Assembly (NCBI RefSeq): GCF_036511935.1
Contig: NZ_AP028878.1
Location: 1,674,001 to 1,738,000, forward strand
DNA: 64,000 nucleotides
Reading direction: 5' to 3'
Source: Marinobacter nanhaiticus D15-8W
GTDB lineage: Bacteria > Pseudomonadota > Gammaproteobacteria > Pseudomonadales > Oleiphilaceae
Below are positions 25,802-34,725 of this stretch, piece by piece. The notes under the pieces were generated by a model that did not search any database, was not told the origin of the DNA, and saw only the letters and a list, made by a program, of their open reading frames with translations. The translations under genes were made by a program, and so were the position numbers. Every line of letters starts with the position of its first letter. The first letter of the stretch is position 1.

Positions 25802-27199
25802 ATGGACAGGCAAGCGCACGTGAACCCACCGATTTCGGGGCGTACCTGGGGTATCGCTGCGGTCACGGGGGCAGGTGCCTTTATGGCTATGCTCGATTCC
25901 ACTGTGGCCAACCTCGCGCTTGAATCCATTCGCGCCGACTTTGCCACCACGCTTCCTGTCGTCCAGTGGGTCAGCACCGGTTACCTCGGGGCACTGGCCG
26001 TGTCCCTGCCGGCAGCGGCCTGGTTAGGTGGCCGTTTCGGCTACGGTCGGATCTGGGCGGTGAGCCTGGCCCTCTTTGTCATGGCCTCCGCTTTCTGCGC
26101 GGTGGCTGCGAGTCCCGGAATGCTTATCGCCGCGCGCCTACTACAGGGATTGGCCGGTGGCCTCATGGTACCTGCCGGCCAGGCGGTGATTGGCGCCGTG
26201 GCGGGGAGTCGTCAGTTGGGGCGGATCATGGGATTCCTCGGCCTGGTCATTGCGTTGGGGCCGGCGATTGGACCGGCGGCTGGCGGCTTCCTGCTGGATG
26301 TGGCGTCGTGGCGCTGGCTATTCTGGATCAACGTTCCCTTTGGTATCGCGGCGTTGCTCATGGCTATCCGCTTGGTTCCGGAAGGGCGGGAAGATCCCGA
26401 GCGAATACTGGATATTGCCGGGCTGCTGATGCTTAGCCTGGGACTTCCCTTGCTGCTTTATGGCGCGACGGAAATCGGTGCTGCCGGTCTCGGCTCGATG
26501 GCAATCGTGGCGGGGACGCTGGGGGCGTTTCTCGTAGGGTCGTTTGTCCTGCGCACGATGAATGCCCGTCATCCACTGATCCATCTTCATCTGTTGGGAA
26601 TGAGGCGTTTTGCCGCGGCAACGGTGATCACCGGTTTCACCGGCGCCAATATGTACGGTGGCCTGTTGTTGTTGCCGCTTTACCTGCAGATCGTGGTGGG
26701 GCTGGAGCCGGGTGCGACCGGCATTTGGCTCCTGGTCATGGGGTTAGGGAGCGCGGTAGCCTTGCCGGTGGCAGGTTCGCTGGCCGACCGCCTTGGCGCC
26801 GGTCCGGTTTCCCTGACCGGCGCCGGGCTGCTGCTGGTCAGTACCATTCCCTTCCTGTTTCCGACTGCGCTTTCCGATGGTGTTTTGGCGGCGGCCCTGC
26901 TGGCACGGGGCGCCGGGTTGGCACTGGCACAAATGCCGGCTGTAGCGGCTGCATACTCAGTCGCGCATACCGATGAAATGGGGGACGCCACCACGCTGGT
27001 GAATATCGTCCAGCGCGTAGGGGGCGCAATAGGCGCGGTGGCCGTCGTGATTGTCCTGCAACAGGTCAACATCCTGTCGACGACCGAATCCTATATTTGC
27101 GCTTTCGCCGCGCTGGGGCTGCTTTCCCTCATGACCCTTGCGACAGCCATGGTGCTTCAGCGCCAGTCACATCAGCCCCAGGAGCGACTGGCGGACTAG
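25802..27199 (+). CDS. DHA2-family MFS drug/solute exporter (EmrB/QacA type)
   Basis: The ATG at 25802 has CAGGAG six bases upstream and gives 465 residues with 14 hydrophobic helices. Signatures are AFMAMLDSTVANLALESI (motif D1 with LDSTVVN-like sequence), GGRFGYGRIW (motif A) and GLAGGLMVPAGQAV then IALGPAIGPAAGGFLL (motif C). It exports drugs or other hydrophobic compounds by proton antiport. The convergent LysR gene ends 12 bases after it and may regulate it. No EmrA-like partner is adjacent, so it probably acts alone. Confidence 0.92.
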   Translation: MDRQAHVNPPISGRTWGIAAVTGAGAFMAMLDSTVANLALESIRADFATTLPVVQWVSTGYLGALAVSLPAAAWLGGRFGYGRIWAVSLALFVMASAFCAVAASPGMLIAARLLQGLAGGLMVPAGQAVIGAVAGSRQLGRIMGFLGLVIALGPAIGPAAGGFLLDVASWRWLFWINVPFGIAALLMAIRLVPEGREDPERILDIAGLLMLSLGLPLLLYGATEIGAAGLGSMAIVAGTLGAFLVGSFVLRTMNARHPLIHLHLLGMRRFAAATVITGFTGANMYGGLLLLPLYLQIVVGLEPGATGIWLLVMGLGSAVALPVAGSLADRLGAGPVSLTGAGLLLVSTIPFLFPTALSDGVLAAALLARGAGLALAQMPAVAAAYSVAHTDEMGDATTLVNIVQRVGGAIGAVAVVIVLQQVNILSTTESYICAFAALGLLSLMTLATAMVLQRQSHQPQERLAD

Positions 27200-27211
27200 A
27201 ACAGGCCGCTC

Positions 27212-28135
27212 TCACCCAATCGTGTTTTCCGGCGCAACCACGTCCTCGCTCTCCCTTGCCCAGAGCTGCTTGACCAGTTCGACCATGGAGGCCACCGGTG
27301 CGCGTGTGAGCTGGTCGCGGCGGACCAGCAGGTTCAGGTTAATCGCGCTGTCCGGTTTATCGTAGAGCCGAACACTGCCCCGGTCGGCCCAATGCCTGGC
27401 CAGCTCGTACTCAAGGATGCCGTAGCCGATACCGGCACGGATCATCGACAGGGTCGTGTGCTCGTCTTCCGATGTGCTGACTGTGTTCGCTTCGTCACGG
27501 GTGCAGCCGATAATTTCCGGCATCAGGCGATCGAAAGGGCAACTGCAGGAAGGCCAGATCCAGGGTAGGCGCTGCAGGGCCTTCGTATCGTCGGGTATCG
27601 TATCGAGGCCGCCTTCCATGGGTCCGACGATACAGATCCGGATGGGCGACAGACGAATGTTCTGGATCTGCTCATCGAGCACATCCCCGTAAACGAACCC
27701 CAGGTCCATCTTGCCTGCGCGCACTTGCTCGGCAATAAGATAGGACGCGCTGGTGCCCAGTTCCAGTGATACTTCCGGTATATGCCGCGCAACCTGCCGC
27801 AGCAGCTGATCCACCTTCAGGTACTCGGGCGGCGCATTCAGGCCGAGGAACAACCGTGACGGCTTCTCGCAGCGCAGGGTACGTGCGATTTCATCCAGCT
27901 CCGCTACCTGCAGCAGTGCCTGCCGCGCCGGCACCACCAGCTTGCGGCCTTCGGGTGTGAGCGACATGCCCCGGGCTGAACGCTCGAATAGCGACACACC
28001 AAAGTGATCCTCCAACTGACGCAAGTGCTCACTGACTGCCGACGGTGTGGTGTGGCGACGGTTGGCTGCCCGGGTCAGGTTGCCTTCGTCGGCCACGAGG
28101 ACGAAGGAGCGGAGCTTGTCGAGTTTGATGTTCAT
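27212..28135 (-). CDS. LysR-family transcriptional regulator
   Basis: The 307-residue protein begins MNIKLDKLRSFVLVADEGNL, with the helix-turn-helix TRAANRRHTTPSAVSEHLRQLE and FGVSLFERSARGMSLTPEG (short excerpts). A type-2 periplasmic-binding effector domain follows. It is convergent with the DHA2 exporter gene and divergent from the DUF1127-type gene at 28244, the more usual target position for LysR. Effector unknown. Confidence 0.93.
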   Translation of the reverse strand: MNIKLDKLRSFVLVADEGNLTRAANRRHTTPSAVSEHLRQLEDHFGVSLFERSARGMSLTPEGRKLVVPARQALLQVAELDEIARTLRCEKPSRLFLGLNAPPEYLKVDQLLRQVARHIPEVSLELGTSASYLIAEQVRAGKMDLGFVYGDVLDEQIQNIRLSPIRICIVGPMEGGLDTIPDDTKALQRLPWIWPSCSCPFDRLMPEIIGCTRDEANTVSTSEDEHTTLSMIRAGIGYGILEYELARHWADRGSVRLYDKPDSAINLNLLVRRDQLTRAPVASMVELVKQLWARESEDVVAPENTIG

Positions 28136-28243
28136 GTTTTACGAACGCCGCCTTCATGAATGACTGATGGATGTGCCGTTATCAGAGCAGTCTAATGGCA
28201 ATCACAGGCCTGGCTCAATTCGTCTTTTATGGAGGAAGGTGTT

Positions 28244-28507
28244 ATGCACAATGCAGCGTCATCGGAGAAACAAACGGTGTTTATCCCGCCGTTCGAGGCT
28301 TGTCATTTAGAGTCGCAGGTAAACCGCCGGGGCGATTTTCGGACGAGGATCGGGGCGATACTGCGCGAGTGGGCCAGGCGTTACCGGAGCCGGTCCCGTC
28401 TGCGCCGTCAGCTACGAGAGATGGACACCTACCTGGCTGAGAAAGATGTCGGCCTGCCGATGGGGACGTTGGCGGAGGAGGCCGGTAAACCGTTCTGGCG
28501 GGCTTAA
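28244..28507 (+). CDS. Small DUF1127-like basic protein
   Basis: The start at 28244 is set by GGAGGAAGG five bases upstream. The 87-residue protein has a C-terminal DUF1127/YjiS-like segment: WARRYRSRSRLRRQLREMD, LAEKDVGLP, and PFWRA at the very end. Short DUF1127 proteins are linked to RNA binding and phosphate or metabolic stress in alphaproteobacteria. It is divergent from the LysR gene, whose product may control it. The N-terminal 40 residues are not recognised. Confidence 0.72.
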   Translation: MHNAASSEKQTVFIPPFEACHLESQVNRRGDFRTRIGAILREWARRYRSRSRLRRQLREMDTYLAEKDVGLPMGTLAEEAGKPFWRA

Positions 28508-28644
28508 AGGGTACTGTCATAAAAGGGTTTGTCATACAACGCGGGGAACTCTGCTCTTGGGACTCCATCCAAACATTCGTTTCGGGACTTTAGGTCCACG
28601 AATGCGAAATCCATGAATGCGAAACCAGAAAAAGGAGTTTCCCC

Positions 28645-29673
28645 GTGCGTTATCTCTTGCCTCGCATTGGTTGCATTGCTTTCTTGGCTCTTGGGCTCGC
28701 GAGCCCGGTTTTTGCCGAAGAAGAACGCAGCGCCCAGTCCTCGACAGAAGATCTTTCCTACGACAAGCGCTTGTCCGGTTATGACTACCCGTTCGATGTG
28801 AAAACCTTCAGTTTCGACTCCCAGGACCAGGAACTGGAAATGGCCTACATGTACTTGCCGCCCAAGGGCGACAAGCCGGTAGTTACCCTGTTGCATGGCA
28901 AGAATTTCAACGGGGCCTATTGGGAGCGGACAGCGCAGTTCCTTCAGAAACAGGGTTACGGCGTGTTGATGCCGGACCAGATCGGGTTCGGCAAGTCATC
29001 CAAGCCGACCGGCTATCAATATTCTTTCCCCGTACTCGCCAATAATACGCGGGAGCTGATGAAATCGCTGGACATCGACAACGCCGTGATCGTAGGCCAC
29101 TCGATGGGTGGCATGCTGGCTTCGCGTTTTGCCCTGAACTACCCGGATGCCACCCGAAAGCTCATCCTGGTTAATCCCATCGGCTTGGAGAATTACCTGC
29201 ATTTCGTCCAGTACAAGGACGTGGGCTTTTTCTACCAGAACGAACTCAAGCAATCAGCCGACAAGATCAAGGCTTACCAGCGGAAGAACTACTACGCCGG
29301 TGACTGGAATGAAGACTATGCCGCACTGACCGAGCCGCTGGTAGGCTGGGTCCAGGGCCCGGACTGGAACGATCTGGCCTATGTCAGTGCGCTGACCTAC
29401 GACATGATCTTCACCCAGCCTGTGGTCGAGGAATACGATGATTTCAATGTGCCGGCAGCGCTGATCCTCGGTACCCGGGACCGCACCGGCCCAGGCCGCA
29501 ATTGGAAGAAAGAGGGCGTCGAGTATGAGTTGGGGCGTTACGACCAACTCGGCCGTGCCATCCGTGCACGCAATGAGGACATCCAGCTTTACGAGTTGGA
29601 AGACCTCGGACACCTGCCGCACATCGAAGCGTTCGATCGCTTCAAGACGGTATTCGCCAAGGCGCTACCCTAA
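28645..29673 (+). CDS. Exported alpha/beta hydrolase
   Basis: GTG at 28645, with AAGGAG seven bases before it, begins a 342-residue protein with a signal peptide cut near VFAEEE. The hydrolase domain has LLHGKNFNGAYWERTAQFL, MPDQIGFGKSS, the nucleophile elbow GHSMGG, and the catalytic His in LGHLPHIEAF with an Asp in GTRDRTGPG. It resembles periplasmic epoxide-hydrolase/haloperoxidase-like esterases. Periplasmic location is inferred from the signal peptide. Substrate unknown. A small unknown gene follows 26 bases later. Confidence 0.87.
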   Translation: MRYLLPRIGCIAFLALGLASPVFAEEERSAQSSTEDLSYDKRLSGYDYPFDVKTFSFDSQDQELEMAYMYLPPKGDKPVVTLLHGKNFNGAYWERTAQFLQKQGYGVLMPDQIGFGKSSKPTGYQYSFPVLANNTRELMKSLDIDNAVIVGHSMGGMLASRFALNYPDATRKLILVNPIGLENYLHFVQYKDVGFFYQNELKQSADKIKAYQRKNYYAGDWNEDYAALTEPLVGWVQGPDWNDLAYVSALTYDMIFTQPVVEEYDDFNVPAALILGTRDRTGPGRNWKKEGVEYELGRYDQLGRAIRARNEDIQLYELEDLGHLPHIEAFDRFKTVFAKALP

Positions 29674-29699
29674 CCGGAAAGGGCGTGATTGGAAGGTGT

Positions 29700-30008
29700 A
29701 TGGCCGACACGGAACATAAGCCGCATCCGGTTCCCATCGTTTCCAGGGCGAAGCTGGAACAGATGCATACCGGTTCGCTGATGAATCGGCGGTCGGCGCT
29801 GCTGAAGTGCGCCGAGACCGCCGCTATCCCGGGCGATGCGGCACTCAACCGGCCCGGGGCAAGGGCCCGGACGATCCGGTTCAAGGACCAGCCGGAATGG
29901 AAGCAGGCCTACGCCGAACTCAAGGACGTGCTCTCCATCCGCGAGCACGTACCCAACAAGCAGGAGCGCAAGGCCATGCGCCAGGAAAGAGCCCGGCAAC
30001 GCAAGTAG
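29700..30008 (+). CDS. Small basic protein of unknown function
   Basis: The ATG at 29700 has GGAAGG 4 to 5 bases upstream. It gives 102 residues with no signal peptide, beginning MADTEHKPHPVPIVSRAKLE and ending in a strongly basic KQERKAMRQERARQRK tail. The middle has ARTIRFKDQPEWKQAYAELK. I do not recognise the family. It lies 26 bases behind the exported hydrolase gene and ends just before the convergent crotonase gene. Confidence 0.6.
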   Translation: MADTEHKPHPVPIVSRAKLEQMHTGSLMNRRSALLKCAETAAIPGDAALNRPGARARTIRFKDQPEWKQAYAELKDVLSIREHVPNKQERKAMRQERARQRK

Positions 30009-30015
30009 TCGATTT

Positions 30016-30798
30016 CTACTCCCCGAACTTGCCGTGACGTCCGGCACCCTTGGCGAACCGATGCGCGCCCTGGATCGCTTCCTCGAAGACGATCGGATAG
30101 CCGTCGGCGCCTTCCTCGATCAACGCCTGGTCCAGCTCCAGATCCCATTGACGATAGGCTGAGCGGCGGTCTGCGCGCAGACATTGCTGGGGGAATTGGG
30201 CGATTTCCGCGGCCAGCGCCTGGGCTGTCTCGAGGGATTCGTGGTCGGGAACCACCCGGTTAGCCAGTCCAATACGTAAAGCCTCGTCTGCCTGAACCGG
30301 GCGTCCGGTCAGGATCATATCCATGGCATGGCCCTGGCCAACAATACGGGGAAGGCGCACCGTGCCGCCGTCAATCAGCGGTACGCCCCAACGTCGGCAA
30401 AATACGCCGAAGACAGCGGACTCTCCCGCGATTCGCATGTCACACATCAAGGCCAGTTCCAGGCCGCCGGCAACCGCGTAACCGTTTACGGCGGCGATGA
30501 CCGGTTTGTCCAACCATAGCCGACTGGGGCCCATAGGGCCGGGGCCCGTGCCCTGGGGTTCGATTTCGTTGCGCAGATCGGGATCGGCCATGGCGGTCAG
30601 GTCGGCCCCGGCGCAGAAGTTGCCGCCATTACCGGTCAGTATGGCGACTTTAAGGGTATCGTTGGCTTCGAAGTCTTCGAAGGCCTGGCGAAGGGCCCGG
30701 GCGGTGGGGCGATCGACGGCGTTGCGTTTGTCCGGGCGGTTGATCGTGATCGTGCAGACCGGGCCGTCGGCTGCTGTGATGACCAGTGATTCGTTCAC
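30016..30798 (-). CDS. Enoyl-CoA hydratase/isomerase (crotonase) family protein
   Basis: The start is GTG at 30798, with GGGAGAGAG about five bases upstream. A frame to 30837 adds unrelated residues. The 260-residue protein shows the crotonase pattern: TITINRPDKRNAV, FCAGADLTAM (oxyanion loop) and AAVNGYAVAGGLELALMCD with the first catalytic Glu. At the usual second Glu position it has FGVFCRRWGVPLIDGG instead, so classical hydration may be lost. This variant is common among crotonases annotated only by family. It is convergent with the small gene at 29700. Confidence 0.85.
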   Translation of the reverse strand: MNESLVITAADGPVCTITINRPDKRNAVDRPTARALRQAFEDFEANDTLKVAILTGNGGNFCAGADLTAMADPDLRNEIEPQGTGPGPMGPSRLWLDKPVIAAVNGYAVAGGLELALMCDMRIAGESAVFGVFCRRWGVPLIDGGTVRLPRIVGQGHAMDMILTGRPVQADEALRIGLANRVVPDHESLETAQALAAEIAQFPQQCLRADRRSAYRQWDLELDQALIEEGADGYPIVFEEAIQGAHRFAKGAGRHGKFGE

Positions 30799-30959
30799 AT
30801 ACTCTCTCCCTGGATCTGTTCTTATTTTGTGGTTCAACTTCTCACAGGCGATAAGTTTCGCACAAATTCAGACCGGCGCGAGAAGGCAGGCGTCCCATTT
30901 GGTGAATGGGCAGGAGATCAACGGATTCGCCAAAGGGGGCACCAGACCTTACAGAGCTC

Positions 30960-31979
30960 TCAGGGAAAATTCGGGTGCGCCGCCAAGTGGGTGCCAAGTT
31001 CTTCCAGGTCGCTCTCGGCGTGGCACTGGCGAATGTAAAGCTGAAGCTCCGTCGTCCGCCGTGCGTTCACCTCATCGAAGGCAAAGGGACGCGGCCCCAA
31101 TGCACGTCCGAAGCGATCGAGGACTTCGGTACAGTTGCGTTCAATGAGATGGCGCACCAGCAACGCCGTCGCAAACATATGGCCCTGTTCATTGGCGGGA
31201 TCCGTGTCTATCCGCGTTGCACCCCATTCCAGCATTGCCACGTTGCTCTGGCTGGCTGCGACTATCGCTCCCAGGTGGGCTTTCGCGTGACCGCCCTTCA
31301 AGGTTCTCTGGCGTACGTGGTCGACCAGGCCGCTCGCCCCGCCCGCCCAGCATGCGGCCGGCGCCAGGGTGCCGAGACAGAAACCGGGCCGTTCGAAGTA
31401 CCACTTTTGCTCGCCGACTTTCTGTTCTGGCCCAATCGGTAGCTGATCAAAGGTGACCGTCCAGGTATGGGTTTCGGAAAACGCCTGTGCTTTCCATTGC
31501 CCCCTTTCGAAGCGGAGCCGATGTTCCGCCGAGGCGGCTTGCATATCGACGTCCACCAGTTGCTCGTTGGGATAGACATAGACCAGGGCGCGGTCAACGA
31601 TGTCAGAACCACTGCAGAATGGTTTGCTACCTGAAAGCGCGTCTCGCGCGCCTATGGCCTCCGATTGCATGAAGTGCGTGGTATCGTCCGGTCCTCCGGA
31701 AGCCCAGACCCCATAGAGTGCCCCGGGTTCCGCTGTGCGTTCGGCCTCGTGGAGAATCTGCGTGGCGTCGAGATGGCCTTCCAGTATGCGGGCGAGGCCC
31801 AGATCGCGCCTTGCGACCTCGATAAGGAATTGAAGGCGCGCCAGGCTACGGCCCTCTCCCATGGGGGGAACATGGGCCTGGATATAGGGCAATAGTGCCC
31901 GGGCCAGGTTCCGGTATTGTTTGGCAGTGGGGGAGCCTGGCAGATCTGAGAGCAGGCCGTGGAGTTCGGAATCGTCCAT
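30960..31979 (-). CDS. Acyl-CoA dehydrogenase-like protein, last gene of six-gene glycosyl operon
   Basis: The 339-residue protein is shorter than catalytic acyl-CoA dehydrogenases (about 380) but has their middle domain pattern (YGVWASGG, then LSGSKPFCSGSDIVDRALVYV) and a helical C-terminal domain with HAKAHLGAIVAASQS. The usual catalytic Glu cannot be placed with confidence, so it may use FAD differently or be inactive. It starts two bases after the methyltransferase stop, and the six genes form one transcript. It probably oxidises an acyl or other intermediate of the pathway. Alternative: a structural partner. Confidence 0.75.
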   Translation of the reverse strand: MDDSELHGLLSDLPGSPTAKQYRNLARALLPYIQAHVPPMGEGRSLARLQFLIEVARRDLGLARILEGHLDATQILHEAERTAEPGALYGVWASGGPDDTTHFMQSEAIGARDALSGSKPFCSGSDIVDRALVYVYPNEQLVDVDMQAASAEHRLRFERGQWKAQAFSETHTWTVTFDQLPIGPEQKVGEQKWYFERPGFCLGTLAPAACWAGGASGLVDHVRQRTLKGGHAKAHLGAIVAASQSNVAMLEWGATRIDTDPANEQGHMFATALLVRHLIERNCTEVLDRFGRALGPRPFAFDEVNARRTTELQLYIRQCHAESDLEELGTHLAAHPNFP

Positions 31980-31981
31980 GG

Positions 31982-32584
31982 TTACCCCTCCGGCTTGGTC
32001 CAGCGTTTTAGGGCGTAGCCCGGATTGCTGATGTCGAAGTCATCGGGTACGCGGATCACCTGGTCCATCGTTGCGTGCACCTCGGATCCGTGGAGGCGAT
32101 GGTCCGCGGAGAATCCCAGCCAATGGCAGGCAATCAACCGCCCGCCCGGTTCCAGGCGCGTCCATAACCGGGCCACAAGCAGTGCGAGTTCGTCCGGGGT
32201 GAAGTAGTAGCCCAGCTCCGAGAAGACAATCAGGTCAAAGGTTTGCCCGGGAAGGTCGCCTGGCAGGTTGCCCTCGTGCACTTCCACATGGTCGAAACCG
32301 CTGCAGCGACGCTTTGCGCTCTCGATGGCGGCTGCAGAACAGTCCATGGCAATCAACGAATCACAATGCGGTGCGAGCAAGGCGGTCAACTCGCCAATGG
32401 CGCAGGCCGGTTCAAAGGCCGCTGCGTATTGACGGTCGCTGATGCCGTCGACGATATCGCTATAGCGATAGCGTTCGTAGGCGGAGTTACGGAAATCCCA
32501 GGGGTCTTCGGACTGACGGTACAAGCTCTCGAAGAATTCAGGCGACGTATCCGGGGAGGAATCAAAGGTATGGGATGTTCTCAT
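31982..32584 (-). CDS. NodS-like SAM-dependent methyltransferase
   Basis: The start at 32584 overlaps the GT2 stop (ATGA), which rules out the longer frame to 32728. The 200 residues show the NodS family opening FFESLYRQSEDPWDFRNSAYER (read in halves) and the SAM-binding AFEPACAIGELTALLAPHC, with IAMDCSAAAIE and the later LIVFSELGYYF. NodS methylates the amine of a deacetylated chitooligosaccharide during Nod-factor synthesis. With a deacetylase (PIG-L) in the same operon, an N-methylated amino sugar is a tempting but unproven product. Confidence 0.85.
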   Translation of the reverse strand: MRTSHTFDSSPDTSPEFFESLYRQSEDPWDFRNSAYERYRYSDIVDGISDRQYAAAFEPACAIGELTALLAPHCDSLIAMDCSAAAIESAKRRCSGFDHVEVHEGNLPGDLPGQTFDLIVFSELGYYFTPDELALLVARLWTRLEPGGRLIACHWLGFSADHRLHGSEVHATMDQVIRVPDDFDISNPGYALKRWTKPEG

Positions 32585-33486
32585 GCGAAGGCAATCTCCG
32601 GTCCTTGGCGAGAGGCTTCTACCTCTTGCGGTGTTGGGCGTCTTAAAATCTCGATCCTGTCGGCATCCAGTGCCCATCGAACGAGGCCGTAGCGGGCGAA
32701 GTAGTCCAGCCAGTATTCGAGACACCAACTGCCCCAGGTGGCACGAAAACGGGTGGCGTTCTCGATAATGTCGTCGAATCTATCCAGCGGCGGTGTATAC
32801 ACCGTGTGGTATTGGTGCAGGGCCAGGGCATCTGAGCACCAGGCTAGCCGTGTGCCGTTTGCGGCCAATCGCTCGGCAAAGTCGGTTTCTTCGCCGCCAT
32901 AACCGACGTAGAGTTCGTCCATGCCGCCAGCGCTGAAGTATTGGTCCTTGGTCAGGGCGAACGAAAGCCCCCAGAGTGCCCGGTGTTCGGGTTCGTCGAT
33001 CCAGCCATCGCTCTCCAGGCTGGGGCGGGCTGGGTGCTGCACGGCAAAGCCGGCCAAATCGGCAAAGGTGCTCGCCTTGATATCTTCGGTGGAGCAGGTG
33101 CCCGGGAGATAGCGAACCTCGCCAAGCAGGCAACGGCCGGATGCATCGAGCTGGCGGATATACTGGCCCACCAGCTCGGGGCCCGGTATGCAGTCCACGT
33201 CGAGGAAGATCAGCCGCTCGGTATCTGCCGCCCGTGCAGCCGCGTTCCTGGCCGCGGCCAGGGGCATTCTCTCGCCCGGAACAGTGACGACCCTGACCGG
33301 GAACGGGACCTCGGCTGATATCCGCGGGGGTTCAGGCTGCATGCTCGCGATGATCAACTCGAAGGCCGGCTCCGTCTGCCTGGTCAGGCCGTCTATCAGC
33401 GCGTCGAGGTGGGCCTGGCGGCCCCGAACCAGTGTGAGCACGCTGGCTTTAGTGCCACGTGCCCCGGTATCTGTGTTGGACGTCAT
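32581..33486 (-). CDS. Family 2 glycosyltransferase with Glyco_transf_7C-like C-terminus
   Basis: From the ATG at 33486, which overlaps the upstream glycosyltransferase stop by four bases, the 301-residue protein has a GT-A fold: SVLTLVRGRQAHLDALIDGL, LPLAAARNAAARAAD, and the metal-binding FLDVDCIPG (DxD-like). The motif GMDELYVGYGGEETDFAERL matches the galactosyltransferase C-terminal domain. A frame reaching 33606 lies inside the neighbour and is rejected. It transfers a sugar from a nucleotide donor, acceptor unknown. Predicted cytoplasmic. Confidence 0.87.
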   Translation of the reverse strand: MTSNTDTGARGTKASVLTLVRGRQAHLDALIDGLTRQTEPAFELIIASMQPEPPRISAEVPFPVRVVTVPGERMPLAAARNAAARAADTERLIFLDVDCIPGPELVGQYIRQLDASGRCLLGEVRYLPGTCSTEDIKASTFADLAGFAVQHPARPSLESDGWIDEPEHRALWGLSFALTKDQYFSAGGMDELYVGYGGEETDFAERLAANGTRLAWCSDALALHQYHTVYTPPLDRFDDIIENATRFRATWGSWCLEYWLDYFARYGLVRWALDADRIEILRRPTPQEVEASRQGPEIAFA

Positions 33487-34724
33487 TCGGGGTCCTGCAC
33501 GGTTTCTTCGTACTCGCCGGGGGACAGGGCGGCGGACGCCGGAATGGCCCGATAGAGGCCCGGATGCTGATCTTCCGACAGTTCGTCGGGACGGCTGTCG
33601 AGCCATAGGTCGCGTATCAAACCTTCCAGATAGTCACCTGCGCGGCGTGCAGCATGCTCATCGACCAGTTGGCGTTGGCCCTCGATGTCGCAGGTGTTGG
33701 CCTGGTCGACCAGGCGTCGCCACTGGGCGAAACTGGCGGGCCAGGTCGGCGAATAGGCTGCGTAGTTCCGGGCGGCCAGGGCCTCGGCCTTACAGGCCTG
33801 TTCGTCGTAGTAGCACCATTCGGGAATACAGATCAGCGGCCGGCCCACCCGGGCAATTTCGTGGGTCAGGGTGTCACCTGGCGTGGCAATGACGACATCC
33901 GCGGCGGCCAGGTAATCGTTGACGTTGTCGACCCAGCCTACATCGATCACGTTGGAGAAATCCGTTTCGTGGCCGTAGCGCACGGTTTTACCGACCGTAA
34001 GCCAGAGTGCATCGGGATAGGCCCGCGCCGCCAGGGTTACAGGCGCGATCGGAATGCCGGCGCCACCGTTGCCGGCGACGACGACGAAGATTTGCTGATC
34101 TTGCGAAAGCCCCAGGCGTTCCCGTGCTTCGGATCGGTCTGGAACTGACTCACGGGTATCGATCAGCCCGCCGGTATAGAACGTGCGCTTGCGCAGGTGA
34201 GGTGGCCAATCCGCTTGTTCCAGCGCTTCGTCGTAGGGGGCCAGCATCGCCGCGCATGCCGAATAAGCGGCTTGGTGGGCCTGGTCTTCGCGGTCCCCGT
34301 GCATGCGGACTTTAACCACCGGTACGCTGCAGATGCGTCCCAGCAGCGCCAGCTCGGCTGAAACGTCCACCACGAACAGGGCAGGATCTTCACTGGCAAG
34401 CCAAGAGGCGATGATGCCGCCGGTCCCGCGAATGGCGGACACGCCTACGGGGGCGCAATCCAGCGCCACGCAGGCAGGTTGGTTGTGCAACTGTTCCGAG
34501 CGCGCCTGCTTTCCATGGAAATCCGGTATCCGGACGATCTCGGCGTTATCCGGCGGGTCCGGGAAGATCTCCGGTTTGGCACAAAAGATGGTCACCGGCC
34601 GAGGGGCCAACTGCTGGGTGATGGCCAGACAGCGTTTGGCGTGACCATGGCCATGGTGGTGTACGAAGTAACCCACAGGCCGCTGGGAGAACGTGTTGTC
34701 GGGGAGAACGTGATGTGACGTCAT
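33483..34724 (-). CDS. GT-B fold glycosyltransferase (MurG/GT28-like)
   Basis: The start at 34724, one base after the upstream stop, gives 413 residues beginning MTSHHVLPDNTF and then GYFVHHHGHGHAKRCLAI, the His/Gly-rich opening of this glycosyltransferase group. The C-terminal donor-binding half has VVAGNGGAGIPIA, and near residues 270-290 AAADVVIATPGDTLTHEIARVGRPLICIP (split here). GT-B enzymes use nucleotide sugars. It sits between the sucrose-phosphate-synthase-like fusion and the GT2 gene, with ATGA coupling to the latter. Donor and acceptor unknown. Confidence 0.82.
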   Translation of the reverse strand: MTSHHVLPDNTFSQRPVGYFVHHHGHGHAKRCLAITQQLAPRPVTIFCAKPEIFPDPPDNAEIVRIPDFHGKQARSEQLHNQPACVALDCAPVGVSAIRGTGGIIASWLASEDPALFVVDVSAELALLGRICSVPVVKVRMHGDREDQAHQAAYSACAAMLAPYDEALEQADWPPHLRKRTFYTGGLIDTRESVPDRSEARERLGLSQDQQIFVVVAGNGGAGIPIAPVTLAARAYPDALWLTVGKTVRYGHETDFSNVIDVGWVDNVNDYLAAADVVIATPGDTLTHEIARVGRPLICIPEWCYYDEQACKAEALAARNYAAYSPTWPASFAQWRRLVDQANTCDIEGQRQLVDEHAARRAGDYLEGLIRDLWLDSRPDELSEDQHPGLYRAIPASAALSPGEYEETVQDPE

Positions 34725-34725
34725 G

